This document shows positions 16,683 through 25,400 of a DNA stretch of 40,088 nucleotides, piece by piece. A program made the position numbers and the translations under genes. The notes under the pieces are model-generated. The model made no database searches. It worked only from the letters and a program-made list of their open reading frames with translations, and was not told where the DNA came from. Source of the DNA: Pseudomonas laurylsulfatiphila (GTDB lineage: Bacteria > Pseudomonadota > Gammaproteobacteria > Pseudomonadales > Pseudomonadaceae); the NCBI RefSeq assembly GCF_002934665.1, contig NZ_NIRS01000012.1, forward strand, positions 1-40,088, written 5' to 3'. How positions within the stretch are numbered: position 1 is the stretch's first letter; the number at the start of each line of letters is the position of its first letter.

Positions 16683-17259
16683 TGCCGTGGGCGAAGGCCA
16701 GAATGCTTTCGCCCCAGTACTGGGTATGGCTGCCCAGCTTGGCGCTGAGCAGGGTTTCGTCACCGACCTCGGTGCTGCCAAACACGAAGGCATCGAGGAT
16801 TTCCGCAGACGGTCCGTTGTAGTAACGGTCGGCATAACCGCTGATATGGCGTGAGTCCGGTACGCCGTTGTTGAGCTGGTTGGTCGAGGCGTTGGCACTG
16901 CCGACATTGTCATAGGCATGGTCGTACCAGCTGTTGGCACTGACGCGAAAGCCGGCCTTCTGCTTGAAGACCACGTCCAGTTCCGAGAGCACGTCCAGGC
17001 GCTGGGACACCGCACTGCCCGATGAGAAGTTGCGGTTGCCATCATTGTTGTTCCAGCTGTTGGCCAGCTTGCTGTTGGCACTTTCCACGCGCTGGCCATA
17101 GTTGAGCTTGAACGTGTTGTCGAAGCGCACCGACAGGTCTTCGTTGCCCGTATCGATTTCCAGGGCTTGCGCGGGCGCGATGCCCATCCCGGCCAGGATT
17201 GCTGTAGCCAAAAGCCCTCGACGCAGGTTTGCATGGCAGATCTTATTGTTGTTGTTCAT
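16683..17259 (-). pseudogene. DUF1302 family gene, N-terminal third only
   Basis: The first ~192 codons of a second DUF1302 protein. A signal peptide ends near AQALE (residue 33), and the DUF1302 hallmarks SAEILDAFVFG and HTQYWGESILAFAHG align with SGTEILDAFVAQ and QVVSWGESLFIGNS of the intact copy at 8725. Homology stops after AFAHGN, where the frame runs into foreign residues and ends at 16624. About 400 residues are missing. The matching DUF1329 partner is also absent here and was perhaps lost in the same deletion. The ATG at 17259 lies 63 bp after the thiolase stop. Confidence 0.9.
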
Positions 17260-17322
17260 CTAACGGGCTCACCTTCTCTGTGGTTCATGAAAACGCATTG
17301 AAACGGCACTGCGACGCTGTCC

Positions 17323-18486
17323 TTAGGTGCGCTGCAGGATGGTTACCGATACCGAACGACCCAGCGCCGCGTTGTGCGCAAGGGCCGTCCGGACACCGTT
17401 GTCGTGCCTGGACGGCGCCGTGCCGCGCAACTGCCAGACCAATTCAGTGATTTGCGCCAGCCCCGTTGCTCCCGGGGCATGGCCGCGACCGAGCAATCCG
17501 CCGGAGGCGCAGACATCGACCAAGGCGCCGCGACTGTTGCGTCGTTCGCGCACGAAGCCGTCGATACCTTCCTCCCGGCACAATCCCAGGGCGGCGCTGT
17601 ACACCATGAAGTCGCCGACGCTCTGGTCATGCAGCTCCACGGCCTCAATCTCGTCGGCACCGATACCGGCGTGCTCATACGCCAGTTGCGCAACCCGCCG
17701 GGTCGTGGCGCGCCCCAGCACATCGAGCACACAGCCGGACTCCTGCTCGGAGGCCAGGTCGCTACCGCGCACACAGGCCCTGACGGCCACCCCACCGCGG
17801 GCGCCGTAGCGGGCCAGGAAACCCGGGGTGCACAGCAGCACCGCCGCCGCCCCGCTCGCCGGCGGGCAAAGGTAGCGAGCCCGCCAGCCATCGAGTGCCG
17901 TGCAGCGGTTGAGCACGGCCATGGGGTTGAGCATGGCCTTGCTCCGGGCCTGGCTGAGTACCTGTTCGAAGCTGCTCTGGGCCACACCCATGCGGGTCAG
18001 CAACCAACTGGTCTGGGCCGCGAACAGCGCGGCCGGATGCTCGCGCCGGGCAAAATGAGCCTGGCAGGCATCGGGCTGGCCGAGGCCGTCCCAGGCCTGC
18101 GGCGCGCTATCGTCCAGACCAAAGAAGGCGCGGTGGGTAACGTTCGCTGGCATGCATTCGAAGCCCAGTGCCAATGCGCATTCGGCCTGACCGGACAACA
18201 CGCTGTGACGCGCCAGCTGCAAGGCACTGCTGGCTGCCGTGCAGCCGTCCGCGAGGGAAAACACCGGGACACCGGTCAGGCCGATCTGGGCCAGGACCTG
18301 CTCCGTGCAACCGACTGCGCTGCTGACGCAGGCACTGAACACCTGGTCGACCAGGTCATAGTCAATGCGCGCATCGTCGAGCGCCTGGCGGATCGCCCTG
18401 CCCGCCAACGCAGCGACACTGTCGCCAGCGCCCAGCGGGACGAACGCAGACATGCCCACCCCCGCAATCAGCACGCTTTGACTCAT
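17323..18486 (-). CDS. Thiolase family protein, SCP-x/lipid-transfer type
   Basis: 387 residues. Start at 18486 (MSQSVLIAG) with GAGG 8 bases upstream; the open frame extends further without support. The acyl-accepting cysteine lies in DGCTAASSALQLARH; VELHDQSVGDFMVYSA gives the HD block of the SCP-x branch, and GGLLGRGHAPGATGLAQ is the C-terminal catalytic-base region. SCP-x-type thiolases cleave branched or sterol-side-chain 3-ketoacyl-CoAs more often than straight chains, which agrees with the racemase-like CoA-transferase at 2490. It is the first gene after the LuxR regulator on this strand, separated from it by the REPIN array, and is followed by the deletion-fused DUF1302 and dehydrogenase pieces. 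Confidence 0.88.
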   Translation of the reverse strand: MSQSVLIAGVGMSAFVPLGAGDSVAALAGRAIRQALDDARIDYDLVDQVFSACVSSAVGCTEQVLAQIGLTGVPVFSLADGCTAASSALQLARHSVLSGQAECALALGFECMPANVTHRAFFGLDDSAPQAWDGLGQPDACQAHFARREHPAALFAAQTSWLLTRMGVAQSSFEQVLSQARSKAMLNPMAVLNRCTALDGWRARYLCPPASGAAAVLLCTPGFLARYGARGGVAVRACVRGSDLASEQESGCVLDVLGRATTRRVAQLAYEHAGIGADEIEAVELHDQSVGDFMVYSAALGLCREEGIDGFVRERRNSRGALVDVCASGGLLGRGHAPGATGLAQITELVWQLRGTAPSRHDNGVRTALAHNAALGRSVSVTILQRT

Positions 18487-18671
18487 ACGCCTTACCTCGA
18501 TAGTCGGCTGATGCCGATCCTCTCTTGTCTTCGAGCAACGCTCGGCGAGCGGAACATCCGCGCGGCCGGGTTGGTTCAAGTGAGGTCCAGACTATCGGTC
18601 AGGCGCGATCCAACCCCCCCATCGTCAGGGGGGGAGGAAGAACAAGGGGGGTAAAAAAGATTTCCGGAGAA

Positions 18672-19265
18672 CTGTAGGAGCCAGCTTGCTGGCGATGGAC
18701 TCAAGCGCGCCGCGCTCATCCAGTTGACCCGCGTTATCGTTAACGACCATCGCTGGCAAGCCAGCTCCCACTAGGGAACATGCCCACGCTGAAACTGTAG
18801 GAGCCACCCTGCTGGCGATGGACTCAAGCGCGCCGCGCTCATCCAGTTGACCCGCGTTATCGTTGACGACCATCGCTGGCAAGCCAGCTCCTACAAGGGA
18901 ACATGCCCACGCTGAAACTGTAGGAGCCAGCCTGCTGGCGATGGACTCAAATGCGCCGCGTATATCCAGCTCACCCGCGTTATCGTTAACGACCATCGCT
19001 GGCAAGCCAGCTCCCACAGAAGGCCGCGTCCACACAGAAAAACTGTAGGAGCCAGCCTGCTGGCGATGGACTCAAGTGCGCCGCGTTCATCCTGTTCACA
19101 CGCGTTATCGTTGACGACCATCGCTGGCAGGCCAGCTCCTACAAGGGGGCCTGCCCACGCTGAAACTGTAGGAGCCAACCTGCTGGCGATGGACTCCAGT
19201 GCGCCGCGTTCATCCAGTTAACCCGCGTTATCGTTAACGACCATCGCTGGCAAGCCAGCTCCTAC
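18672..19265. repeat. Tandem array of five REPINs, ~123-bp period
   Basis: Five units start at 18672, 18795, 18918, 19043 and 19166 and each run about 100 bp. Each begins CTGTAGGAGCCA and ends with the inverted REP CCATCGCTGGCAAGCCAGCT followed by CCYAC. The spacer between the arms, including CGCCGCG and CGCGTTATCGTTAACGACC, is also conserved. Periods are 123, 123, 125 and 123. It fills the gap between the LuxR stop and the thiolase start, so it would be transcribed in any joint message. No RAYT transposase gene is in the window. Confidence 0.95.
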
Positions 19266-19319
19266 AGGAGGTGAGCAGCATTAGCCGCCGCGGCTCGGCA
19301 ATAACGTGCGAGTAGAATT

Positions 19320-21974
19320 TCAGCTGGCTGGATCGAGGATGCCAAGCATGTAGGCACGATCCACCACATGCTTGCGGGTGCCGGCCTGGAATTTGCCGAA
19401 CAGGTTCTTCAAATGCCATTTCACGGTTTCTTCGCCGACATTCAGTGCCAGGGCGATCTGCTTGTTCGACAGGTTACGTGCGAGCAATTGCAAGACTTCG
19501 CGCTCCTTGGGTGTCAACAACCGGCTGGGCGACACCGTGCTGGTCGCCAGTGGCGCCGGCGCGGGTGGTGGTGTGTCTTGCGCAGCGGCCGGGGGTACCT
19601 CGTGCCGGATCTGGCGCAACCATTTGAGCAATTGCGGGTGGGTGTCTTCGACAATCCGCCGCAGGCCGTTTTCCTCGGCCAGGCTGATCGCTTCACGCAG
19701 GCAGGCCAGGCCGTTGCCGCCCGACTCGTGGAGCGCCAATGCCTTGAGCAGTTTGATCTGCACGATTTCACGGCCGCGACGAATGCGCTCGGCTGTATCG
19801 CCGGCACGCTCCAACAGCTCCAGCATCCCTTGCCAGTCACGTTGCACATGGGCGATGTAGGCCTTGGCCAGCATCACCATCAAGGCCAGTTCCGGCCCGA
19901 GCAAGCCTGTTTGCTCACGCGCGACCTGCGGCACCTGGGCATCGAGCCGGCGCCCCAATGCCAGGCAGGTATCGGCCCGGCCTTGCAGCGCGTGCAGGCG
20001 AATCTGCTCGGCCAGGGCGGCAATGCAGAAACGCGCTATGCCGCGCTCTTCGCCGAGCACGAACAGCGCCTCAAGCAAGTCATAACCTCGATGGCCCTGG
20101 CCCTGCAGCACCGCCAGGCGAGAGGCGGTGACAAAACCCAATACAATCGCATCCGGAGAGGCCAGACGCTCGACCACGTCCAGACGGTTGGCCAGTACCG
20201 TGGCCGCCTCTTGTGGCTGATCGCACTCGAGCAACACCGTGGCCAGCCCGCTGGCCAGCATCACCGCCACCGGGCTGCGTCGTCCGATATCCTGCTCGGC
20301 GCGGGCCAGGCTGTCGCGCAATGCCCTTTCGGCCGGCACCAGGCGGCCTTCGGACAGGTAGCTGAGGCCCACGACCCATTCGCCCAGACCGCGAATCGCG
20401 TCCAGACCGGAACTCCAGGCATACAAGGGGGCCCGTTGAAAGATCCGCCGGGCCTTTTCCGGCTGGCCCTGGAACAGGGCCAGGCGCGAGATATGGTTGG
20501 CGACCACGGCCTGTAACTTGATCTCGCCCGTCGGCAAGGAATCCAGCCAAGGGGTCAACAGCGTGAAGATTTCGTCCGGCCGGTCGGCGAAATAGGCGGC
20601 CGTGGCAAGGATCATGTCCGCCTCGCAGCGTGTGCTGTCATCGGATGCTGGATCCTGCCGGAGACCGGCGACCAGGCGCACCGCTTCCTCATGCCGATCG
20701 CTCATGGCCAGGGACCAGGCAGCCGCCAGGCACATGCGCGAGCGCGATTCGACCTCCTGCGCCGGCAGTTCCTCGACCCATTCCAGGACCCGGCTGAACT
20801 GCCCGCGCAACATGATTTCGTACAGGCATTGCTCGATCATCTGATACGCCTGGCGGGTGCGCCCGGCCAACAGATAATGACGAGCCGCCTGCTCTAGGAA
20901 TTCATGGGCCTCGAGCCAACTGGCCGCCCGCTCATGCAGGTCCAGGCGTCGGGTCTCGGGCAGACTGGCAAAGCGCCCGAGCAGGAACTCCCGGGCCAGC
21001 GGGTGGATACGCACCCACTCACTGTCCACGCTTTCGACAAAAATCGGCGTCGCCACGCACAGCTCCTGCAAGCGCAAACCGGCTTGCTCGTCGCCGCTCA
21101 AGGCGATGCACAGGGATGGATGCAACATCTCCAGCAGCGCAATGCTGATCAGAAATTCAATCTGTTCGGCGGGCAGGTGGGCGATCAGGGTGTCGACGAA
21201 ATAGCGCCGTATATCCCCGGTCCCTGCCGACAGCTCTTCGACCGCCGCGACCACGCTCGGGCTTTTTTCGATGGAAGCGATCGCCAGTTGCAGGCCCAGT
21301 GACCAGCCCTCGGTGGCCTCATGCAAGCGCACGCACAGGTCCGGATCGATACGATGACCGAAGCGGCTGCTGAGGATCGCCACGGTTTCCTCCACCCGCA
21401 GGCGCAAGGCGTCCGCACCGATGGCGACGTAAAAGCCGCGGGCTTGCAGGTCGGCCACCTGCAGGTTCAAGCGCCCACGAGAGGCCATGATGATGCGCAG
21501 GTTGGCCGGGGCATTGTGCAGCAGGTAGGCCAGGCAATGGCGCACGGTGGCTTCGGGCAGGCGGTCGGCTTCGTCGAGCATCAGCACGATTTCGCCGCCC
21601 AGGTCCGCGACCTCGGCCAGCCAGTCGGTCAGCCCTTCCAGCTCGTCGCGCCCGGGCATGCGTTCCAGGAACCCGGCAAACGTTGCCCGGCCGCTGCCCA
21701 CGGCCATGGCCGCGGCCAGCCCCCGGGCGAATCGAACGCCGTCGTCATGTTCATCGAGCGTCAACCAGGCCACCACCGCCCCACGGGAAAGAAACTCCCG
21801 GCGCCACTGGGCCAGCAGAAACGTCTTGCCGAACCCCGCCGGGCCTTGCACGGCAATGGCCATCTTGTCCGCCAGGGCCGCGGAGTCGATGCTCAGCCGC
21901 TCACGCATGTGAGCGGTTTTCTGACTTCGCGGTGGCGTGGTCTTGAGGACCAGTTCCGGTGCAATGCGATCCAT
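19320..21974 (-). CDS. MalT-like LuxR family transcriptional regulator (LAL type)
   Basis: 884 residues. The Walker A motif GPAGFGKT is at 44-51 and the Walker B-like IVLMLDEADRL near 130-140, giving the STAND-type ATPase domain. A long helical, TPR-like middle follows. The C-terminus carries the LuxR helix-turn-helix: LLTPKEREVLQLLARNLSNKQIALALNVGEETVKWHLKNLFGKF. Large ATP-binding LuxR regulators of this kind often lie beside DUF1302/DUF1329 and acyl-CoA ligase genes in Pseudomonas and probably activate them when an inducer binds. It starts 37 bp after the ligase stop, so the two may be cotranscribed. The inducer is unknown. Confidence 0.92.
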   Translation of the reverse strand: MDRIAPELVLKTTPPRSQKTAHMRERLSIDSAALADKMAIAVQGPAGFGKTFLLAQWRREFLSRGAVVAWLTLDEHDDGVRFARGLAAAMAVGSGRATFAGFLERMPGRDELEGLTDWLAEVADLGGEIVLMLDEADRLPEATVRHCLAYLLHNAPANLRIIMASRGRLNLQVADLQARGFYVAIGADALRLRVEETVAILSSRFGHRIDPDLCVRLHEATEGWSLGLQLAIASIEKSPSVVAAVEELSAGTGDIRRYFVDTLIAHLPAEQIEFLISIALLEMLHPSLCIALSGDEQAGLRLQELCVATPIFVESVDSEWVRIHPLAREFLLGRFASLPETRRLDLHERAASWLEAHEFLEQAARHYLLAGRTRQAYQMIEQCLYEIMLRGQFSRVLEWVEELPAQEVESRSRMCLAAAWSLAMSDRHEEAVRLVAGLRQDPASDDSTRCEADMILATAAYFADRPDEIFTLLTPWLDSLPTGEIKLQAVVANHISRLALFQGQPEKARRIFQRAPLYAWSSGLDAIRGLGEWVVGLSYLSEGRLVPAERALRDSLARAEQDIGRRSPVAVMLASGLATVLLECDQPQEAATVLANRLDVVERLASPDAIVLGFVTASRLAVLQGQGHRGYDLLEALFVLGEERGIARFCIAALAEQIRLHALQGRADTCLALGRRLDAQVPQVAREQTGLLGPELALMVMLAKAYIAHVQRDWQGMLELLERAGDTAERIRRGREIVQIKLLKALALHESGGNGLACLREAISLAEENGLRRIVEDTHPQLLKWLRQIRHEVPPAAAQDTPPPAPAPLATSTVSPSRLLTPKEREVLQLLARNLSNKQIALALNVGEETVKWHLKNLFGKFQAGTRKHVVDRAYMLGILDPAS

Positions 21975-22011
21975 GGGAGGCCCTTTGGACTGGGGTACAA
22001 AGTATCGCTGG

Positions 22012-23640
22012 TTATAAACGATAGTCCCGGAACTGTTCGCGCAATTTCATTTTTTGCACTTTACCCGTTGCGGTATACGGCAGTGCCTCGACAAAAGCCA
22101 CCGCGTCGGGCAGCCACCACTTGGCCACGTGGTTCTGTAAAAAGCCGAGCAACTCGTCCCGCGTCGCCAACATGCCCTGCTTGAGCACCACCACCAGCAA
22201 TGGCCGTTCCTGCCATTTGGGATGAGGCACGCCGATGACCGCCGCTTCGGCTACCGCCGGGTGACCGCAGGCAGCGTTTTCCAGGTCAATGGAGGAAATC
22301 CATTCGCCGCCGGACTTGATCACATCCTTGGCCCGATCGGTGATCTGCATGTAGCCATCGGGGTCGATGGTTGCGATATCGCCAGTGACCAGCCAACCCT
22401 GTTCATCGAGCAAGTCCCCGCCCTCGCCCCGGTAATACTGGCTGGCGATCCACGGCCCCCTGACCCGCAAATGGCCGGACGCCTTGCCGTCACGGGGCAG
22501 TTCGGCACCGTCCGCATCGACGATTTTGATCCTTACCCCGAACAACACCCGGCCCTGCTTGGCCTGCAGGTCGATGCGCGCGTCGAGCGAAGCGTCGCGG
22601 TGCTTGGGCAAGGCATTGCAAACCGTGCCCAAAGGCGACATCTCGGTCATCCCCCAGGCTTGCAGCACCCGGGCGCCAAAGCGAGTCTCGAAGGTTTCCA
22701 CCAGGCTGCGCGGCGCCGCAGCCCCACCCATCACGACCCGGTTCAGGCACAGGTCCGCGGTCGGCATCAGCCCGGCGTTTTGCACATGCTGCTGCAGGCT
22801 CATCCACACCGTGGGTACGCCCAGTGCCAGGGTAACTCTTTCGCGCTGCATCAAGTCATACAGGCTGGCCCCGTCGAGGTCCGCGCCGGGCAGGACCAGA
22901 CGCGCGCCGCACATCGCCGCCGAATAGGGCATGCCCCAGGCGTTGACGTGGAACATGGGCACCACCAGCAGCGCCGTATCGGCCGAAGACAGGTTGAACC
23001 CGTCCGACGTGCAGGTGGCCATCGAATGCAGCAGGGTCGAGCGATGGGAGTACAACACCCCTTTCGGGTTTCCGGTGGTGCCCGAGGTGTAGCACAGGGA
23101 GGCCGCCATGCGCTCATCCAGGCAGGGCCAGGCGAAGGTCTCGGGTTCATCGCCGATCAGGTCTTCGTAACACAGCAAGTTGGGCACGACGATGCGCGGC
23201 ATCTAGCTGCGTTCGGCCAGGGCGACGAACGCCTTGACCGTGGTCAGTCGTGGCGCAAGCTGCTCGATCAGGGCCGCGAACGACAGGTCGAAAAACAGGT
23301 ACTGGTCTTCGGCATGGTTGGCGATGAACTCGATCTGCTCGGCAAACAGCCGCGGGTTGATGGTGTGCAGCACCGCGCCCATGCCCGAGACGCCATAGAA
23401 CATTTCCATGTGCCGGTAGCCGTTCCAGGCCAGGGTGCCGACCCGCTCACCGGGCTGTACGCCGAGGCTTGTCAGGGCATTGGCCAATTGTCTGGCACGC
23501 CGGCCGATGTCGGCATACGTGCAGTGATGCACCGAGCCGTCCTGCAAGCGCGAGGCTATCTCGACCTGGGGGTGCGAGCACACCGCGTGCTCCAGTACCG
23601 AAGAAATGAGTAAGGGGTGATCCTGCATCAGACCCAGCAT
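22012..23640 (-). pseudogene. Acyl-CoA synthetase (AMP-binding) split by an in-frame amber codon
   Basis: A single frame of 542 sense and stop codons. The start is the ATG at 23640 (MLGLMQDHPL), with GGAG upstream. The first 145 codons give the N-terminal domain (QLANALTSLGVQPGERVGTLAWN, YGVSGMGAVLHTINPRL). At 23203-23205 a TAG interrupts, followed at once by ATG in the same frame. The rest carries the AMP-binding signature YTSGTTGNPKGVLYSHRS, the A5 block (QAWGMTEMSP), WLVTGDIATIDPDGYM, and the late lysine region PYTATGKVQKMK. Related ligases usually have another codon here, plausibly CAG. Without readthrough or re-initiation no intact ligase is made. The family fits medium/long-chain fatty acid or methylthiopropionate-like ligases. 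Confidence 0.88.
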
Positions 23641-23707
23641 GGCAATCGCTCCGTTGTGATTTTTGTAAGGTTCGGGCGGTTGTATTCTGCGCAGGCGCCG
23701 GGCATTT

Positions 23708-23751
23708 ATTTGATAAAATGCGCCAATCATTTGATACTTCGCGCCATTCAT
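23708..23751 (+). promoter_or_regulatory. Tandem direct repeats with 21-bp spacing, probable AraC operator
   Basis: ATTTGATA-N4-GCGCCA-W-TCAT occurs twice, at 23708-23730 and 23729-23751, exactly 21 bp apart, that is, two helical turns. AraC/XylS proteins classically bind such tandem repeats on one helix face. The site lies 17 bp before the AraC start at 23769 and 68 bp from the divergent ligase start at 23640, so it could control both. The binding is inferred. Confidence 0.65.
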
Positions 23752-23768
23752 CCTCAAAGGCGTGCGCC

Positions 23769-24800
23769 ATGGATACTCATCTCATTCGCAGCATGTGCCT
23801 GTACGGTGCCCGCGAACTGATCGCCGATCTGCACGGCGACCCGTGGCGAGTGGCCCATGGGGCATCGATTGCCTCGCAGTCGCTGGACCAGTTGGACGTC
23901 CTCCTGCCGGTGCCGAAGGTGGTGCAGTTTCTCGACCTGGCCGCCCGGGAAACCGGTCGCGAGGACTTCGGGTTGCTGCTGGCACAGAAGCAAGGGATGG
24001 GCGTATTGGGCAGTGCGCTGCTCGACATCGTCAGCGAAGCGACCACGGTGGGCGACTGGCTCGAACGCCTGTCACGTTACTTCCATGTGTTGATGTCCGG
24101 TGCCCTGGTGCACCTGGAGCAACACGAACTGGGAGTGACCGTGCACTACGAGGTGACCGCGACGGCCGGAATCGACGAAACCCAGTCCGTCCACCTGGGC
24201 CTGGCCCTGCTCGCGCGCAAACTGCGCAGCGCGCTGTATCCGCAGTGGTCGCCCGAACGCGTGATGCTGCGTTGCCGGGAACCGCATAGCCGCGCCAGCT
24301 ACACACGGATGTTCGGCCAGAACGTGTTCTTCAATCAGGAGTGCAACGGCATGCTGCTCAGCCACCAGGTGCTGGCACATCCACTGAACGAGCAACAGCC
24401 CTTCTCCCGCCCCGCCCTGCTTGACTACCAGCGGGAAAACCAACAGCGCCGCAACCGTAGCCCGGCCTCGGCAACCGAAGATTCAGTGCGCAAACTGCTG
24501 TCCAGCAGTGGTGCGCCCCTGGACGCCGTCGCCCTCAATCAACTGCAGAGCCGCCGCACCCTGCAACGCAGGCTGGCCGGCAGCGGCACCACCTTCCAGG
24601 CCATCAAGCAGCAGACCAAGCTGGACCTGGCCCGCAAATACCTGAGCCAGACCGACTTGAAGCTTTCACAGATCGCTGAGGTGCTGGGTTTTTCCAGCCT
24701 GAGTGCGTTCAGCCGTTTTTTCCACAACGCCCAGGGCTGCGCGCCCAAAGCCTACCGGGCGCAGGCTGCGGACATGAACAAGCGGTTCATTTCGCCTTAG
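23769..24800 (+). CDS. AraC family transcriptional regulator (Arabinose_bd type)
   Basis: 343 residues from the ATG at 23769 (MDTHLIRSMC); the frame opens earlier but those codons overlap the probable operator. The sensing domain includes FLDLAARETGREDFGLLLAQKQGMGVLGSALLDIVSEATTVGDWLERLSRYF, as in the other AraC at 3663. The HTH region has LNQLQSRRTLQRRLAGSGTTFQ and the signature QIAEVLGFSSLSAFSRFFHNAQG. The first HTH helix is less well conserved than usual. It is divergent from the acyl-CoA ligase gene and is likely its regulator, acting from the 21-bp repeats between them. It is distinct in sequence from the first AraC gene. Confidence 0.9.
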   Translation: MDTHLIRSMCLYGARELIADLHGDPWRVAHGASIASQSLDQLDVLLPVPKVVQFLDLAARETGREDFGLLLAQKQGMGVLGSALLDIVSEATTVGDWLERLSRYFHVLMSGALVHLEQHELGVTVHYEVTATAGIDETQSVHLGLALLARKLRSALYPQWSPERVMLRCREPHSRASYTRMFGQNVFFNQECNGMLLSHQVLAHPLNEQQPFSRPALLDYQRENQQRRNRSPASATEDSVRKLLSSSGAPLDAVALNQLQSRRTLQRRLAGSGTTFQAIKQQTKLDLARKYLSQTDLKLSQIAEVLGFSSLSAFSRFFHNAQGCAPKAYRAQAADMNKRFISP

Positions 24801-24878
24801 GCGGGCATTGGATTGCCGCTGTGTACCAGCGCGGCCGGAACAGGCAGGCGAAAGCGATGGGGCCAATAATGATGGGAC

Positions 24879-25217
24879 TCAATGGGTGGTTTTCCTGGTC
24901 ATTGCACAAATCAACAGTACCGTCATGACGGCGTGCAAGATCACCACTGGCCACAGGAGAACCCCACTCGATTCGCCCGAGAAGCCAACGTAGGCGAGAT
25001 AAAGTGCAACGGCTGCGTTATAGATCAACATGCCGAGCATTGCTGGTCCGGGCCAGCAGGCGACCGCCAGGGCAATGAGGGCGATCCCGGCCACGCGGAC
25101 GATGACGCCCGTCAGTTCGATGCCAAGCAAAAGTTGCCCGACCAGCGATGGGACAAGTATCAACGCCACGCCAGTGGCGGCCTCGATGATCGCGGCGAAA
25201 ACCAGCAGTCCTTTCAT
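24879..25217 (-). CDS. Small four-helix membrane protein, unknown function
   Basis: 112 residues, almost entirely hydrophobic. About four transmembrane helices can be seen: residues ~3-28 (LLVFAAIIEAATGVALIL), ~38-57 (GVIVRVAGIALIALAVAC), ~58-77 (AMLGMLIYNAAVALYLAYVG) and ~86-105 (VLLWPVVILHAVMTVLLICA). The ending TRKTTH is cytosolic-looking. No motif ties it to a known transporter. It lies between the AraC regulator and the PPIase module, divergent from the latter. Coding is supported by composition and by the length of the frame. Confidence 0.7.
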   Translation of the reverse strand: MKGLLVFAAIIEAATGVALILVPSLVGQLLLGIELTGVIVRVAGIALIALAVACWPGPAMLGMLIYNAAVALYLAYVGFSGESSGVLLWPVVILHAVMTVLLICAMTRKTTH

Positions 25218-25275
25218 GACATGGACGCTCCGTCCCGGGCTCTATGGTCACAAAACTGCACGGGGCCGGGGCATG

Positions 25276-25321
25276 GGTTAATCCGATTGCGACTAATGCT
25301 TAGTGCTTATCGTGATTAACC
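25276..25321. promoter_or_regulatory. Nested inverted repeats in a divergent gap
   Basis: GGTTAATC (25276-25283) and GATTAACC (25314-25321) are exact inverse copies. Between them ACTAA-TGC-TTAGT (25293-25305) forms a second inverted repeat. The site is central in the 183-bp gap between the small membrane protein and the PPIase gene, so it may be an operator or promoter element. No regulator is known for it. Confidence 0.4.
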
Positions 25322-25400
25322 TCAGTGGAAAGTTCCGGCCCAGCAGCAATACTCCACTCTGTTTCGAAAACCATTCGAGTATAGCGTGGGGCAATAAGTC

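Noticed and set aside
16263..17234. 323-codon minus-strand frame across the fusion point
   Set aside because: It is a shadow of the DUF1302 and dehydrogenase fragments in another frame, rich in Arg/Ser/Thr and without any motif.
18625..19035. Minus-strand open frame with a repeated ~41-residue unit (VGAGLPAMVVNDNAG...)
   Set aside because: It is produced by the REPIN array, whose 123-bp period is a multiple of three; the 125-bp unit breaks it and there is no ribosome site or protein-like variation.
18672..19265. Possible CRISPR array
   Set aside because: The repeat units are ~100 bp with internal palindromes and the intervals are conserved; there are no unique spacers and no cas genes.
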